Source of the DNA: Chondrus crispus
Lineage: Eukaryota > Rhodophyta > Florideophyceae > Gigartinales > Gigartinaceae
Direction: 5' to 3'
NCBI RefSeq assembly: GCF_000350225.1
Contig: NW_005179053.1
Span: 57,802 to 121,801 of the forward strand
DNA: 64,000 nucleotides
In this document: in pieces, positions 47,171 through 56,711 of the stretch
Layout: each line of letters begins with the position of its first letter
How positions within the stretch are numbered: position 1 is the stretch's first letter
Notes under the pieces: generated by a model
Database searches by the model: none
The model's input: the letters and a program-made list of their open reading frames with translations, nothing else
What the model was told of the DNA's origin: nothing
Made by a program: the position numbers and the translations under genes

Positions 47171-47212
47171 ACCACAATCACCACAATCACCACAATCACC
47201 ACAATCACCACA
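47171..47212 (+). repeat. 9-bp tandem repeat ACCACAATC
   Basis: Four perfect copies plus a partial fifth, 46 bp upstream of the start codon at 47258 and therefore probably in the 5' untranslated region. It has no spacer structure and is not a CRISPR. Confidence 0.85.
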
Positions 47213-47257
47213 TCTGAATATACTCATCGCAAACACAAACAACGAACAATCTCAACA

Positions 47258-48631
47258 ATGGCCTTCCCAACAAAATCAAGCCTCGCAATCTGCCTCCTTG
47301 TATCCCTCCTTTCCATCGCCTACGCGGACCTCAAGTTCCTCTATGGAGGCGCCACAGGGGAATCGATGCAGCAGTACGGCTCGGCGCAAGCGCAACTCTA
47401 CCTGCTCCTGTCGACCTCCCCAGGGGAAAAAGTTGTGGAGCAATCGCTGACGTTCAAGAGCAATGAAAAGGGCTCCTCCATCGTAACAGAGCACGACTTG
47501 ACTGTGAGCCGAATCTCGCCGACGAGCTATAACGTTTCCGCCACGCTGGTGATGGAGGGTTTTGTAGGCGACTTTGACTTCACAGTATCGCTCGTGACAA
47601 GTGACGAAGACAGCGGGCTGCAGCAATCCTACGCCGCCGACGGCACGCACTCAGTCTACGGCATCGTGCTGTATGAGACTGACGCCGCCGGAAAGAAGCG
47701 GATCGTGAGTGGCGACGAAGCCGCCGCGGTGACGTACCCGTCGTTCGCGGAGGCGTTGCTCCCCGGGCGGGAGCTGCAGGTGTCCTCGCACGCACCTACA
47801 GGGCTGAAGCTCTCCGACATGTCCGTGCGTGTGCAGGCTCTCGTGGGCGGGGCAGATAGCAAGTTGCTGTCCGCGTCTGGCGTGGCCGTCAAAGGCGGCA
47901 AGGTGGAGCTGACGACAAACCCGTATCGTGTCGGGCGGGCGCTGGTGACGATCGAGCACGAGGGGCTTCAGTTGCGCGGCGAAAGCTTCGAGACGCAGTT
48001 GGTAGTGGCTGTCGGCGACACGCCGCAGCCGCCGGCCGTGGCAAAAGGCAGCGACGGCGACGTGCAGGCCGACGTGCAGTACGACGAAGGCACCGCAAGC
48101 TTCGAGCTGGGGATGTACAACGTGGGCGGGCTGACCGAGGTGACGGCCGAGTTGGGCGGGACGCTGTTCCGCGGGGACGTGGGCGCGGCTCGCGGGGAGA
48201 CGGTGCCGTTCAGCGGGGCGGCGCTGGAGGCCGGGACGTACGGGGTGGAGCTGACGGCGCGGGGCGCGGACGGGAACGAGGTGGAGGTTGTGTCGCTGCA
48301 GGCGGTGGAGGTGAGGTTTGCGGACCGGGCGAAGCTGCAGCGCGGCGGGGTGTCCGGGGCGCGAGTCGGGGTGTGGGTCGGCGGGGTCGGGGCGATGGTG
48401 GTCGGGCTGGTGGTCGGCGTGGCCGTGCTCGCGGCGTGGCGCAGCAGAAGGGCGGCCGATGAGATGGAGAGCAGCTTCGCGACGAGCGGGATGTCGGGCA
48501 TCGCGGACGCGGACGTGCCCGCAATGGCGTACCGCGTGCAAAGGGACATCTACGGGCGCGGGAGCGGGACTGGCGGAGGTGGCCAGTCCGTGACGAGCTC
48601 GGAGGACGGACGCGAGTTCTGGCGCGTTTGA
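47258..48631 (+). CDS. Type I membrane protein of unknown function, 457 aa
   Basis: ATG 47258 was chosen because it directly precedes a classical signal peptide (hydrophobic core AICLLVSLLSIAYA, likely cut after residue 23). The same frame is open further upstream, but only through the 9-bp repeat and without an ATG start. Residues ~24-365 form a lumenal or extracellular part of beta-strand character with alternating hydrophobic residues. There are potential N-glycosylation sites (for example NVSA). A single membrane span follows at about 370-394 (VGGVGAMVVGLVVGVAVLAA), then a 63-residue Ser/Gly-rich tail beginning RSRR. I recognise no family. The alternating pattern recalls lumenal domains of ER membrane proteins, but I would not name one. 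The gene is intronless, GC-rich at third positions and clearly intact. Confidence 0.85.
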   Translation: MAFPTKSSLAICLLVSLLSIAYADLKFLYGGATGESMQQYGSAQAQLYLLLSTSPGEKVVEQSLTFKSNEKGSSIVTEHDLTVSRISPTSYNVSATLVMEGFVGDFDFTVSLVTSDEDSGLQQSYAADGTHSVYGIVLYETDAAGKKRIVSGDEAAAVTYPSFAEALLPGRELQVSSHAPTGLKLSDMSVRVQALVGGADSKLLSASGVAVKGGKVELTTNPYRVGRALVTIEHEGLQLRGESFETQLVVAVGDTPQPPAVAKGSDGDVQADVQYDEGTASFELGMYNVGGLTEVTAELGGTLFRGDVGAARGETVPFSGAALEAGTYGVELTARGADGNEVEVVSLQAVEVRFADRAKLQRGGVSGARVGVWVGGVGAMVVGLVVGVAVLAAWRSRRAADEMESSFATSGMSGIADADVPAMAYRVQRDIYGRGSGTGGGGQSVTSSEDGREFWRV

Positions 48632-48709
48632 GGCTCTTTTCGATCGGCCTCGCTAATAATACTGGTCATGTCCGAGAATTATTAGACGACTAAAAAGTTT
48701 GCACCTCAC

Positions 48710-48817
48710 CACGTGTACCGCTGGACACGTGGACACCTATCCCATTGCCTTGCCTCTTTGGACACGTGTACTGTGTCGTGGACACGTTTCACATTGCGTT
48801 GCGCACGTGGACACGTG
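48710..48817. promoter_or_regulatory. Array of five CACGTG boxes
   Basis: CACGTG occurs at 48710, 48726, 48763, 48804 and 48812, mostly in the context GGACACGTG, with further half-matches (GGACACGTT near 48780). The array lies between the stop of the membrane protein gene (48631) and the sulfotransferase ATG (49144). CACGTG is the E-box/G-box site of bHLH and bZIP factors. Similar ACACGTGGACACG strings occur in the solo LTR near 28590, so the array may be LTR-derived. Confidence 0.55.
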
Positions 48818-48875
48818 TGTGATTACAGTGTCCGGCGGGAGCTGCAGCGGGCCCGCCACGCAATGGAGCACCCGG

Positions 48876-48900
48876 GCTAAGGTAAACCGGTTACCTTAGC
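48876..48900. repeat. 25-bp inverted repeat
   Basis: GCTAAGGTA and TACCTTAGC (9-bp perfect arms) flank AACCGGT. It lies at the start of the duplicated leader region of the sulfotransferase gene. Confidence 0.75.
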
Positions 48901-48920
48901 GATGCTTACAAGACGGCCAA

Positions 48921-49061
48921 TCCCGTCTTGGTCACCCTTTAAGCATCGCATCGCTTTGGCGCTGGTACCCTTGAAGGGTAAACGCGTCCATCCCCCACGC
49001 CGATCCCGTCTTGTAACCATCGCATCGCTTTGCCGCTGGTGAACGCGTCCATCCCCCACGC
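48921..49061 (+). repeat. Imperfect tandem duplication in the sulfotransferase leader
   Basis: TCCCGTCTTG...CATCGCATCGCTTTG.CGCTGG...ACGCGTCCATCCCCCACGC occurs at 48921-49000 and again at 49004-49061. The first copy carries two extra segments. It lies immediately upstream of the ATG at 49144 and may affect transcription start or translation. Confidence 0.75.
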
Positions 49062-49143
49062 CCGCTCCCCGGCACGCCCCCTCCCGCCGGCTTTCGCGCA
49101 GGCGCCTTCCCCCCCCGATTCCCGCCGCCCTCGTTCCCACCTA

Positions 49144-49920
49144 ATGTCCGGCCTTCCACCCGTCCACCCGGAGAAGCCGTCGGCCGTCTCCGGCCCGCGC
49201 GTGCTGCCCTCGCTCACCGCCGCCTCGCTCGCCCTGGTCCTGATCCTGCTCACCTTTGTGTCGCGCGCCTCACGCCTCGTCGCACCGCGCGCCTCGCCGC
49301 CGCCCGCCAAGTGCCCGCACGTCGTCCTCTTCTCCTCGGCGCGCCACGGTAGCACCTGGTTCATCGACTCGGTCGAGCGCTGCCGCTACTCGCGCTCGCC
49401 GCGTCGCCGCCCGACGGAGCCGTTCGACCCGGACGTCTTCCGCGCCACCGAGCCCTGGAAGCACCCCCGCTCCCCGATTTACGCCCTGTCCGGCGCCGAC
49501 ACCGCACACTACGTCCGCGCAAACTCCTCCGTCAAGGTCTTCTCCTCCACCATGGCACTCAACCCCCAGGGCGTCAGAGACCTCGTCACCAACGCCTCCG
49601 CGCTTCACCTCCCGTTCGTCATCCTCAGAAGGGAGCCAAGGGCCACGTTTGAGAGCCTGCGCGTCGCAAAGCACTCGGGCATTTGGAATGGTATGCGTAA
49701 CAGCTCCGGCTTGAATGACACCCAGATCGGCCACCTTGTCGATCAGGAAGCCTTTGCAAAGTACAAGGCTACCATGGAGAGGCACTACCAGTTCATCCAT
49801 GGCATCCTGCATCAGGCCCGCGTTACGTGGACTGACACTGTCGACTACGATCGCATTAAGGCCCAAAAGTACATTCGCCTCCACAACAACAATTGCTACA
49901 TTCGCAACTGCAACTTCTGA
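49144..49920 (+). CDS. Golgi-type sulfotransferase, type II membrane protein, 258 aa
   Basis: Transfers sulfate from PAPS to an acceptor, probably a carbohydrate. Residues ~19-41 form a single N-terminal membrane anchor (LPSLTAASLALVLILLTFVS), as in Golgi carbohydrate sulfotransferases. Residues 58-74 (PHVVLFSSARHGSTWF) match the 5'-phosphosulfate-binding loop, and 158-172 (FVILRREPRATFESL) match the 3'-phosphate-binding block with its Arg and Ser. The protein is short compared with most family members, with a reduced C-terminal half, but it is uninterrupted. ATG 49144 was chosen because it gives the compact anchor topology; the frame upstream of it is the duplicated leader. In a red alga the expected acceptor would be a sulfated galactan such as a carrageenan precursor, but the sequence alone does not show the substrate. 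Confidence 0.85.
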   Translation: MSGLPPVHPEKPSAVSGPRVLPSLTAASLALVLILLTFVSRASRLVAPRASPPPAKCPHVVLFSSARHGSTWFIDSVERCRYSRSPRRRPTEPFDPDVFRATEPWKHPRSPIYALSGADTAHYVRANSSVKVFSSTMALNPQGVRDLVTNASALHLPFVILRREPRATFESLRVAKHSGIWNGMRNSSGLNDTQIGHLVDQEAFAKYKATMERHYQFIHGILHQARVTWTDTVDYDRIKAQKYIRLHNNNCYIRNCNF

Positions 49921-51793
49921 TACTTACTATTATACTATTCAAATGACTTGTACATATCACTGTGAAATACCGTCTTGATTGTGGCAGTGTAGGCCACACT
50001 AGTCTCGCCGTTGACCTCAATACACTAACATTGCATCACTCATCAACGTCGCCCCATTCACCCCCTCCGTCACTCAATTGCTACACTGAATTGGTCTAAA
50101 AAAGCCCTAACGATTTTATCGTCTTGGTCGTCTTCGACCGGTGCGCCAGCCATCCTCGACATTATGATGCGCTTTTCACCCTTCACAACAAGCCGCCCGT
50201 CCTTCCGTCACAATACGGATAGATGACACGCCCACGAAGTCACTCAGTTCTTCAGTCCCCTGTGAGATGGAAAGAAGAAAAGAGTGACGGGCACGGCAAT
50301 GGAAAATTTAACCGATAATCGCGCGCATGAATGAAGTTTGTTTATCTCTGCAGACCTCTCACATTGGGCTAGTCGTACCGCACCGAATCGTGGCGATATC
50401 ATATTCGAGCCTGGAATAGTCTCGACTCGGCTTCTATTTTCAAGACTAACAGAAACCGACACGGACATGTGACTGGACAACTGCCAGCTTACATCTAACA
50501 TAGAAACCCTGCAGTCGTGTACTCATACCCACCTTTGTGAGATCATCGACCTCTGCAGCAAACTTGGCGGCTTCTTCGACAAAGTTACACCGTGTGTACA
50601 GTACTGTATTCCCAACCTCAACATTGCTTCTTCTCGTGACAATTCTCACACCTATGTTCCGTAAACCTTATCCTATCTAAGGAGTCTGAATTAACTCAGT
50701 TGTCTCCAACAACTTATGTCAAGCATCGTGGAGCTCTGCGTTTCATGTCTGCAACTCCCTCTCACCATGGTAATGGATGAAATAGCGAATACCGTACCGG
50801 AGGGTAGCAACAGGCAAGAATAACAAGTTTTATTGGGGCCACACGCATAGCGGTATGGATCGAGCCACCAGAGGCTCGATCCATCTCTCCAACAAAGACC
50901 GTTTTTTTATCGACAATTCTCAAGCCATTCCACATCAGCCACGTTCACGCAGCTGCCGCTGTGCAACCCAGCACTGTACGGGCGTACGGTATCGCTTTCG
51001 ACAAGGTCGGCAAGGCCATGCAAGGTAAACTTTACAAGTGATGCAGACAGAAATGAACTCACGTGCGGATTCTACAGGCACTGCAGCTGTGCTACACCCA
51101 AGCAGTCAAAGACCGTAGTGATTCGACTTCCTCCCCTCTGGCAACGCACCTCCAAATTCGTGCGCGTCTTGCGATGTGTGCTGGTATGAGAATCCGATCG
51201 GCTTTCGCAACCTGACAAAGACGTAAGAGACCCAGCTTCTTCTCCATTCCGAAGATTGAAGAGCTACCTACCTTTTGGGTAAGAAGTAAGAGAATGAATT
51301 TGCATTCCCTCGGCCCCTCAATTGGCAGCTGCCATATGATCACGATATTCGTGTAGTCATAGAGAACAGAAGGACACAAGTTTTACATCTGGCGAAAACA
51401 TAAGTTTCACGACGGTATCAAAACCCAGTGAAAGCCCTTGCCCTTCATGGGCGCTGTCTCTCTTATCTGTGTATCTTTGGACAGGGAAGTGAATTGCGCG
51501 GGGCGCTACCCAGTCGTTTTAATATCTCCTCGATATCAGGGATGGTCGCGCGAAGCCGGGCCTTCCTTTTTTCGCCGGTCGCGGGCGATCCGACTTCATG
51601 GAAACGATAAATTATGAGATCGAAATTACCTCTTCAAAATCTGCGCCACGTATTCGTGTGACGGAGAGGGAAGCCGTCGAGTGTGTACCTACCGGTATTT
51701 TCATTCATTCTATGGCTTCTAATAACAATTGCAAACGAGGACCGTATCCGTGACCTCAATTGCACTTCAAACGTAGGACATTAGTCTCTTCGC
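49921..51793. other. No recognisable gene
   Basis: Downstream and intergenic sequence. Short open frames show no family motif. A hairpin lies at 50856-50883 (next entry). Confidence 0.4.
50856..50883. repeat. Hairpin, 11-bp arms, 6-nt loop
   Basis: TGGATCGAGCC, ACCAGA, GGCTCGATCCA: a perfect stem. A T-run follows about 28 bp later. There is no gene assigned next to it. Confidence 0.8.
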
Positions 51794-51949
51794 TTGGAAA
51801 GCGAGCGGCGTGCCATTCTGTTCTGTTGCGTGAATCAGTATACTGCACGCGCGGTACCGTGGTTCCGCGTTGTGGCCCAGAATTACAAACTCGTGAAGAG
51901 CGGTTATGAAATCGAAAACTACACTGTACCACTTTCAGACCGTCAGCGG

Positions 51950-52480
51950 ATGTCTCGCATGCTGCAGATGCACGGTTTCGGTCTACACTCTTCAATATTC
52001 GAATTATACCAGCCTTGCTGCGCATCACGGATGCAAAGCAAAACCGATGTGTTAGATGCGCCAGCGATTCCAATCTGGAGCTGGTGGAATCGGCCTTGTT
52101 GGGCGGGCTACGCACAGGGCGTCATAGGGATTACTATTTTGCTATCTTGCTTCTTCTGGACTTGTCCAACGCTCAGGAAGGAAGGAGACTACTGTGACGC
52201 TGCGTTAATGGATTGTTGCAACCACGCAGGCGATCGTAGACAAAGAGATGTCTACGGCAGATTGAAATCTTGCAGGCAGCTACTCACAGCAAAGAGAGGC
52301 GAAAAAGATGCACATCCAGGCCGCTCTAATCCGGTCCTCAAAAACAACAAGACCTGGGGCTGGCTGGAAATCCTTTTCGCGTTGGCGATTATGAATTCCT
52401 GTGTGCTGTACCATATGAGGGTGCGATCATGGCTGGATAAAAACAGTAATGAAGAGTGTGCATGTGCTTGCCCCTGGTAG
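51950..52480 (+). CDS. Uncertain 176-aa ORF
   Basis: First ATG at 51950 in a frame that is open from 51794. The protein contains a hydrophobic stretch (GVIGITILLSCFFWTC), many cysteines, and a C-terminal segment WGWLEILFALAIMNSCVLYH that faintly recalls the last helix of piggyBac-type transposases (KWW...N...lY). There is no convincing catalytic motif. It may be a fragment of a transposase or a chance ORF. Confidence 0.2.
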   Translation: MSRMLQMHGFGLHSSIFELYQPCCASRMQSKTDVLDAPAIPIWSWWNRPCWAGYAQGVIGITILLSCFFWTCPTLRKEGDYCDAALMDCCNHAGDRRQRDVYGRLKSCRQLLTAKRGEKDAHPGRSNPVLKNNKTWGWLEILFALAIMNSCVLYHMRVRSWLDKNSNEECACACPW

Positions 52481-55400
52481 GAATATTTCGGGGCAAGTCT
52501 GAAGCAGATACTTGAAACTCACACATGTACAGTACCAAGGGTATCACTGTAACGCCAATAGTTCTCCAAAAGGAGTTGACCAAAGTTTTAGTTCCACTGG
52601 TAAACGGATGAAGTGACTTACAACGCAGAAAGTGATCCAAGTTAAACACCTTAACAACGTCTTAAGTCACCATCCTAAAAAGGATGGTGAGTCAAACCAT
52701 TGGTTTACAGTTGGGAGATTTTTCTATTTCAGCGGGGTACGTACTGGACGCCAGTATGACCTCTTTCAACCACTCGTTTCGCAATTCCAACAAAACGATG
52801 CGCTGCCAGTTCAAGCAGACAGCCCCTGCCCCGTCTCTCGGCAGTATTCACTTCCATTCCCTGAAGATACGCACGCATCTTGCCTGAGCTTTCCTCAGAG
52901 GAGATCGTTCCCGCCAGCCTACCAAAATCCCCTCTCCTTTCCCAGCAATACCTGCTGTCCAGGCCGCGCCTCTCCAGTATCTTCCCCTTCAGCGTCAGCA
53001 CTTCCTTGGACTTGGGCTCAGTTTCATCAATGCAATTACAAGGCCGACTCAAAACACCAGGTCTCAAATGTGATGCAGTACACCTAGTTTTTGTTACGTG
53101 CAACCATTTCATCCACGGGCGCCCAACGCGCAGACAGGACTTTGCGCAGACAGGACTTTGCTCACATCGGCCGATGTTCAGGAAAGGGGACACAACGTGA
53201 CGGCAAACCCCTCCCTTTTGTGTGCTTGCTACTTACTTCGTTCCATCAAACAATAACCAAGAATTGCCAAGGCCCTTGAACAGATTTGGCCTATCCCGTA
53301 GATCCAGCATGGCATTGAGCAATATCCGATACCTAAAGTTTACCCTTGCGCTTCAAAATCTACGGCTGACAAGGTCCCTCCTTCCGGCCCCACATGGAGC
53401 CGTCTTCTGCAATCATCAGCACCTTTTGTTACTACTGCCGTAACAGTGCTGAATAGTACGGTATATCATATCAATGCTTCATCGAAAAGAAGAGGCTTCG
53501 CTTTCCGAAACGCTATCGACGGATAGATAGCATCGTCAAGGGCCGTACACTGTAGGTTGCGCGGTCCACATTTCATCTAGACAAGTTCCCTTCCATTGGC
53601 GTTTCTCTTCCTGTTCATTGTAATGCAACTGCAATTAGTGCAACCAAAAATCAATAGGCTCTATTTAAAGGAGGGGCCTCACCAGTCACATTCTTGTATC
53701 AGTCACTTAGCGACCTACCACAGCGTCCATGCCATTGCAACTTGCAGCCAGAACCTCAGGAAATGAGACCCGTCCCGATGAATAGAAATTCTATCATAAA
53801 TTCCTACCAAAATGACTCATTCTGCCACATCCACTCTAGGGCTGCACGCATACCTTATGTTTGAGTGCAAATATTATCGTTCGAGGCCGCCAAACGTGCA
53901 GTGCTATATAAGATTTTGAAGAGAATGTTGTAATTCTCATGCAATGTAGATCGCTTGCCTCCACCGCCATCACATGTTCCAAGGTGGGAATGGTTGCTTT
54001 TCCTCGATGTCGAGTCCTATCCATCTCAGCGAAACGAAAGCAGGCGGTTCGCTACGTGGAAATATGAATGCGCCACATGTATTCTTCTAATAAACCTATG
54101 ACAGCAGGATGAATTTGGAACTGACGCCCCACGAGCGAGGTCTTTGGCAAAGTCGATGATACGTTTATGACACAGTTCTCAATCGTTGCGGCTACAGTAT
54201 TACGGATCAAGTAAAATCCCTGGAGAGTAGGCAGTACCAAGGGAACCAAGTGAAAAAAGGTACAGCATCATCGAAACAAACCTTACGCTACATCAGTTAA
54301 CTCACTTCTAACCTCAGTTAGATGCACATATCTCATTTTTCAAAACTACATTGTTGCAAACGCTCCGGTCGTAGCTGGACAGGCATGTGAAGCCGTCATC
54401 GGAGACCTGCCTGTCTCCACGTAGGAAAGGAATCAGGGCACGCATTCTTTCTTTGCGTATGCTCTTTGAGGAAAGACTGTACGATTCACACGGACTGCTG
54501 TTGCTGCAGTGAACGACTGTACACATACCTCAACGTATCGTACATTCGTCGAAACACGGCGGGACCACCTGGCGCTCACGCCTATGTCATTGAAATTTCA
54601 CGAAAGCGATGCGCCCCCGTTGTCATCAATGCCTATTCAAGCACATCGTTTGCTTCGATTTCCCCAGGAAGTTTTAGAGCTTGTTCAATATCAATTTGCC
54701 GCTCAGGCAACGATGGCACAAAGGTTGACTCTGCAATCCTGTTCCACAATGTCATACAAGGCCCTTTCCGTTCCAGACAATCTGAAGCCCAACAGAAGCT
54801 GCACAGAGACATGATTTCAGTGACTTTGCATCATCAGGAATAACATTAATGGACCGCTGCACAGGGAAACTTGCTGTTGCAGCAAAAAAGAATATTATGG
54901 ACTTTAGAGAGGTGTGATTATCAGTATGAACAACCTTCTTCAAATGGCAAGTGTTCTTAAACTAGGTAGCACTCGAAGAGAGACATGGAAGCTGACATGT
55001 GCGCCGGTGGTACCATCCACGAGTACAGTGGCGTATCTTGAAAACTTTTCGCTTTGGGTTTCATTTCATCCCAATAAACACGTAGCCGTTTCACCAACAA
55101 AGATTCCACAGAGAAAGATCGCAATCTGGTTTGGAGTTGTCATATGGACCACGCGCCTCTTTCCGAGGGCCGTGTTGTACTTCCGATGATCACATCTCGT
55201 TTCTTCAAGTTGCGGTTTGACACATCAACTTGCGCTGTGCACGCAAGGCCGGAGAGAATCACGGTGCTTTCCCTCGGAGGGCCAGTCCCAAGAGGAAGGC
55301 AGAGGGGGATAGGAAGCTCAATACTGCGCTTGTTTGAGTAGCATGACGCCTCTCCATGTTGATTCTCATACACGCACGGAAAAAAAACTTGCACTTTATG

Positions 55401-55742
55401 AAATTCAAACTTTTAACAAGGTTAGTGGGCCCAGTGTAAACGATATGGCAACTTAAATGACTTTCGGAAAACTAAGTGTACAGTAGCGGGTGGTGGTATG
55501 GAACACATTTGTACACGGAACTCTTTACTTTGAAGACGCTCCTGATTACACAATGGACTAGCCATAATGGCTGACAATGTGTAAATCGGCTGCGTCTACC
55601 TTGATCTGCGGTGCGATGGAAGCCAGACCGAACCATGCGTGCTGTCAAAAATCTCCTTCGGTAGCTGTGACCAAGCTCCAGCAGTGCTCGTTGCATGAAG
55701 AAGCCCCCAAAGAATTGGGTGTGCCTCCCTGCCTGAGACGGA
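52481..55742. other. No recognisable gene
   Basis: About 3.2 kb of spacer. Several frames reach 100-150 codons (for example 52632-53087, 54466-54843) but lack recognisable motifs, conserved-looking composition or supporting context. A TATA-like CTATTTAAAG near 53658 has no evident gene downstream. Confidence 0.35.
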
Positions 55743-55750
55743 TATAAAAG
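55743..55750 (+). promoter_or_regulatory. TATA box (TATAAAAG)
   Basis: TATAAAAG lies 174 bp before ATG 55917. A transcription start around 55770-55780 would leave a leader of about 140 nt. A canonical TATA box suits a gene for an abundant secreted protein. Confidence 0.5.
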
Positions 55751-55916
55751 AAGAACCCAAGGCCCCCCTTGCCCTCAACACACACCTCCCACGCCAGCTC
55801 CCACGCCAACTACTTTCTCACAGGCTCTCACCTCTTTTCAGGCGAAGGAAGATCCATTCCTGTACCGAGAGAAACATACTAGCGTTTCATTGTCAACCAT
55901 TACGTCCGTCCCCAAG

Positions 55917-56711
55917 ATGAAGTTCGCCGTGGCCTTTTCATTTGTATGTCTGATCTCTTTGACCCAGGGAACTATCTTGGGTCCCCGCTGCGATAAGCCT
56001 GGGCAGGTATGCATGCCTGGAAAGGTGTGCGCAGGGACTCGGCGAGTGAAGAAGTGTGTCAAACCGATGGGAGAGGGACAATTCTGCAAGGGAGATCCGT
56101 TCTGGGTTTGCGGGTCGGGATTAAAGTGTCGCGATCGGGTATGTGTGAAGTCGTCAGTGAAGGACCCTCGAATTCGTTGCGATCGGCCTGGAGTTGTGTG
56201 CCCTAGTGGGACCAAGTGCGTCGGAAACAAGGTGAAGAGATGCATTAGGCCGATGAAGGAAGGGGGAGAGTGCCGGAATGATCCCTACTGGATCTGCGCA
56301 TCTGGTCTAGAATGCCAGCGCAGGAAGTGCGTCAAGGCGACTGGCAAGGCACCTCCCGGTGGTCGTTGCGAGGAGAAGCCATGCATCGACGGAGAAGTGT
56401 GCGCGGGAATTGCGGTGAAGAGATGTATCGTGCCGATGGGCCCCGGGAAGGAATGCAGGAACGATCCGTTCTGGATTTGTGAGAAGGGAACGTTCTGCAA
56501 GGATAACGTGTGCACGTTCATGGTGGAGGAAGGTGAAGATTGTCTGAGAATGGGAGCGATGTGCGTGGCGGGGGCGAAGTGCGTGGGGACTAGTACCAGG
56601 AAGATCTGCAAGAAACCGATGGTGCTCGGAGGCGTGTGCAACAAGCTGGATCCGTTCTGGTACTGTGACGTCGGGCTCAGGTGCTATTGGGGTACGTGCG
56701 TGAAGGCTTGA
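55917..56711 (+). CDS. Secreted protein of four 8-cysteine repeats, 264 aa
   Basis: ATG 55917 begins a clear signal peptide (KFAVAFSFVCLISLTQG, cut near residue 18). The mature protein is four tandem modules at residues 25-76, 88-138, 151-199 and 209-261. Each has eight cysteines in the pattern C-x(4-6)-C-x5-C-x(7-8)-C-x8-C-x(7-8)-C-x5-C-x(4-5)-C. Each also has the invariant block PM..G..C..(L)DP(F/Y)W.C. The spacing recalls Dickkopf/colipase-type disulfide modules, but the DPFW signature is its own. There are no other domains and no membrane anchor, so the protein is probably released to the cell wall or vacuole. Basic residues are frequent. It is intronless and intact, with a TATA box upstream. 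The function is unknown. A structural wall protein, a defence peptide precursor or a binding protein are all possible. Confidence 0.85.
   Translation: MKFAVAFSFVCLISLTQGTILGPRCDKPGQVCMPGKVCAGTRRVKKCVKPMGEGQFCKGDPFWVCGSGLKCRDRVCVKSSVKDPRIRCDRPGVVCPSGTKCVGNKVKRCIRPMKEGGECRNDPYWICASGLECQRRKCVKATGKAPPGGRCEEKPCIDGEVCAGIAVKRCIVPMGPGKECRNDPFWICEKGTFCKDNVCTFMVEEGEDCLRMGAMCVAGAKCVGTSTRKICKKPMVLGGVCNKLDPFWYCDVGLRCYWGTCVKA

Noticed and set aside
47171..47212. Regular short repeats as a possible CRISPR array
   Set aside because: The 9-bp units are contiguous without spacers, and the genome is eukaryotic. It is a minisatellite.
47072..47257. Upstream extension of the membrane-protein frame
   Set aside because: It starts at a non-ATG codon and runs through the 9-bp repeat. 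ATG 47258 precedes a perfect signal peptide.
47651..48541. 296-codon minus-strand frame
   Set aside because: Antisense shadow of the type I membrane protein gene, His/Arg/Pro-rich with no motif.
49270..49884. 204-codon minus-strand frame
   Set aside because: Antisense to the sulfotransferase, whose PAPS-binding motifs make the plus strand the coding one.
50856..50883. Hairpin plus later T-run as a bacterial-type terminator
   Set aside because: The genome is eukaryotic, the T-run is ~28 bp away and no gene ends next to it.
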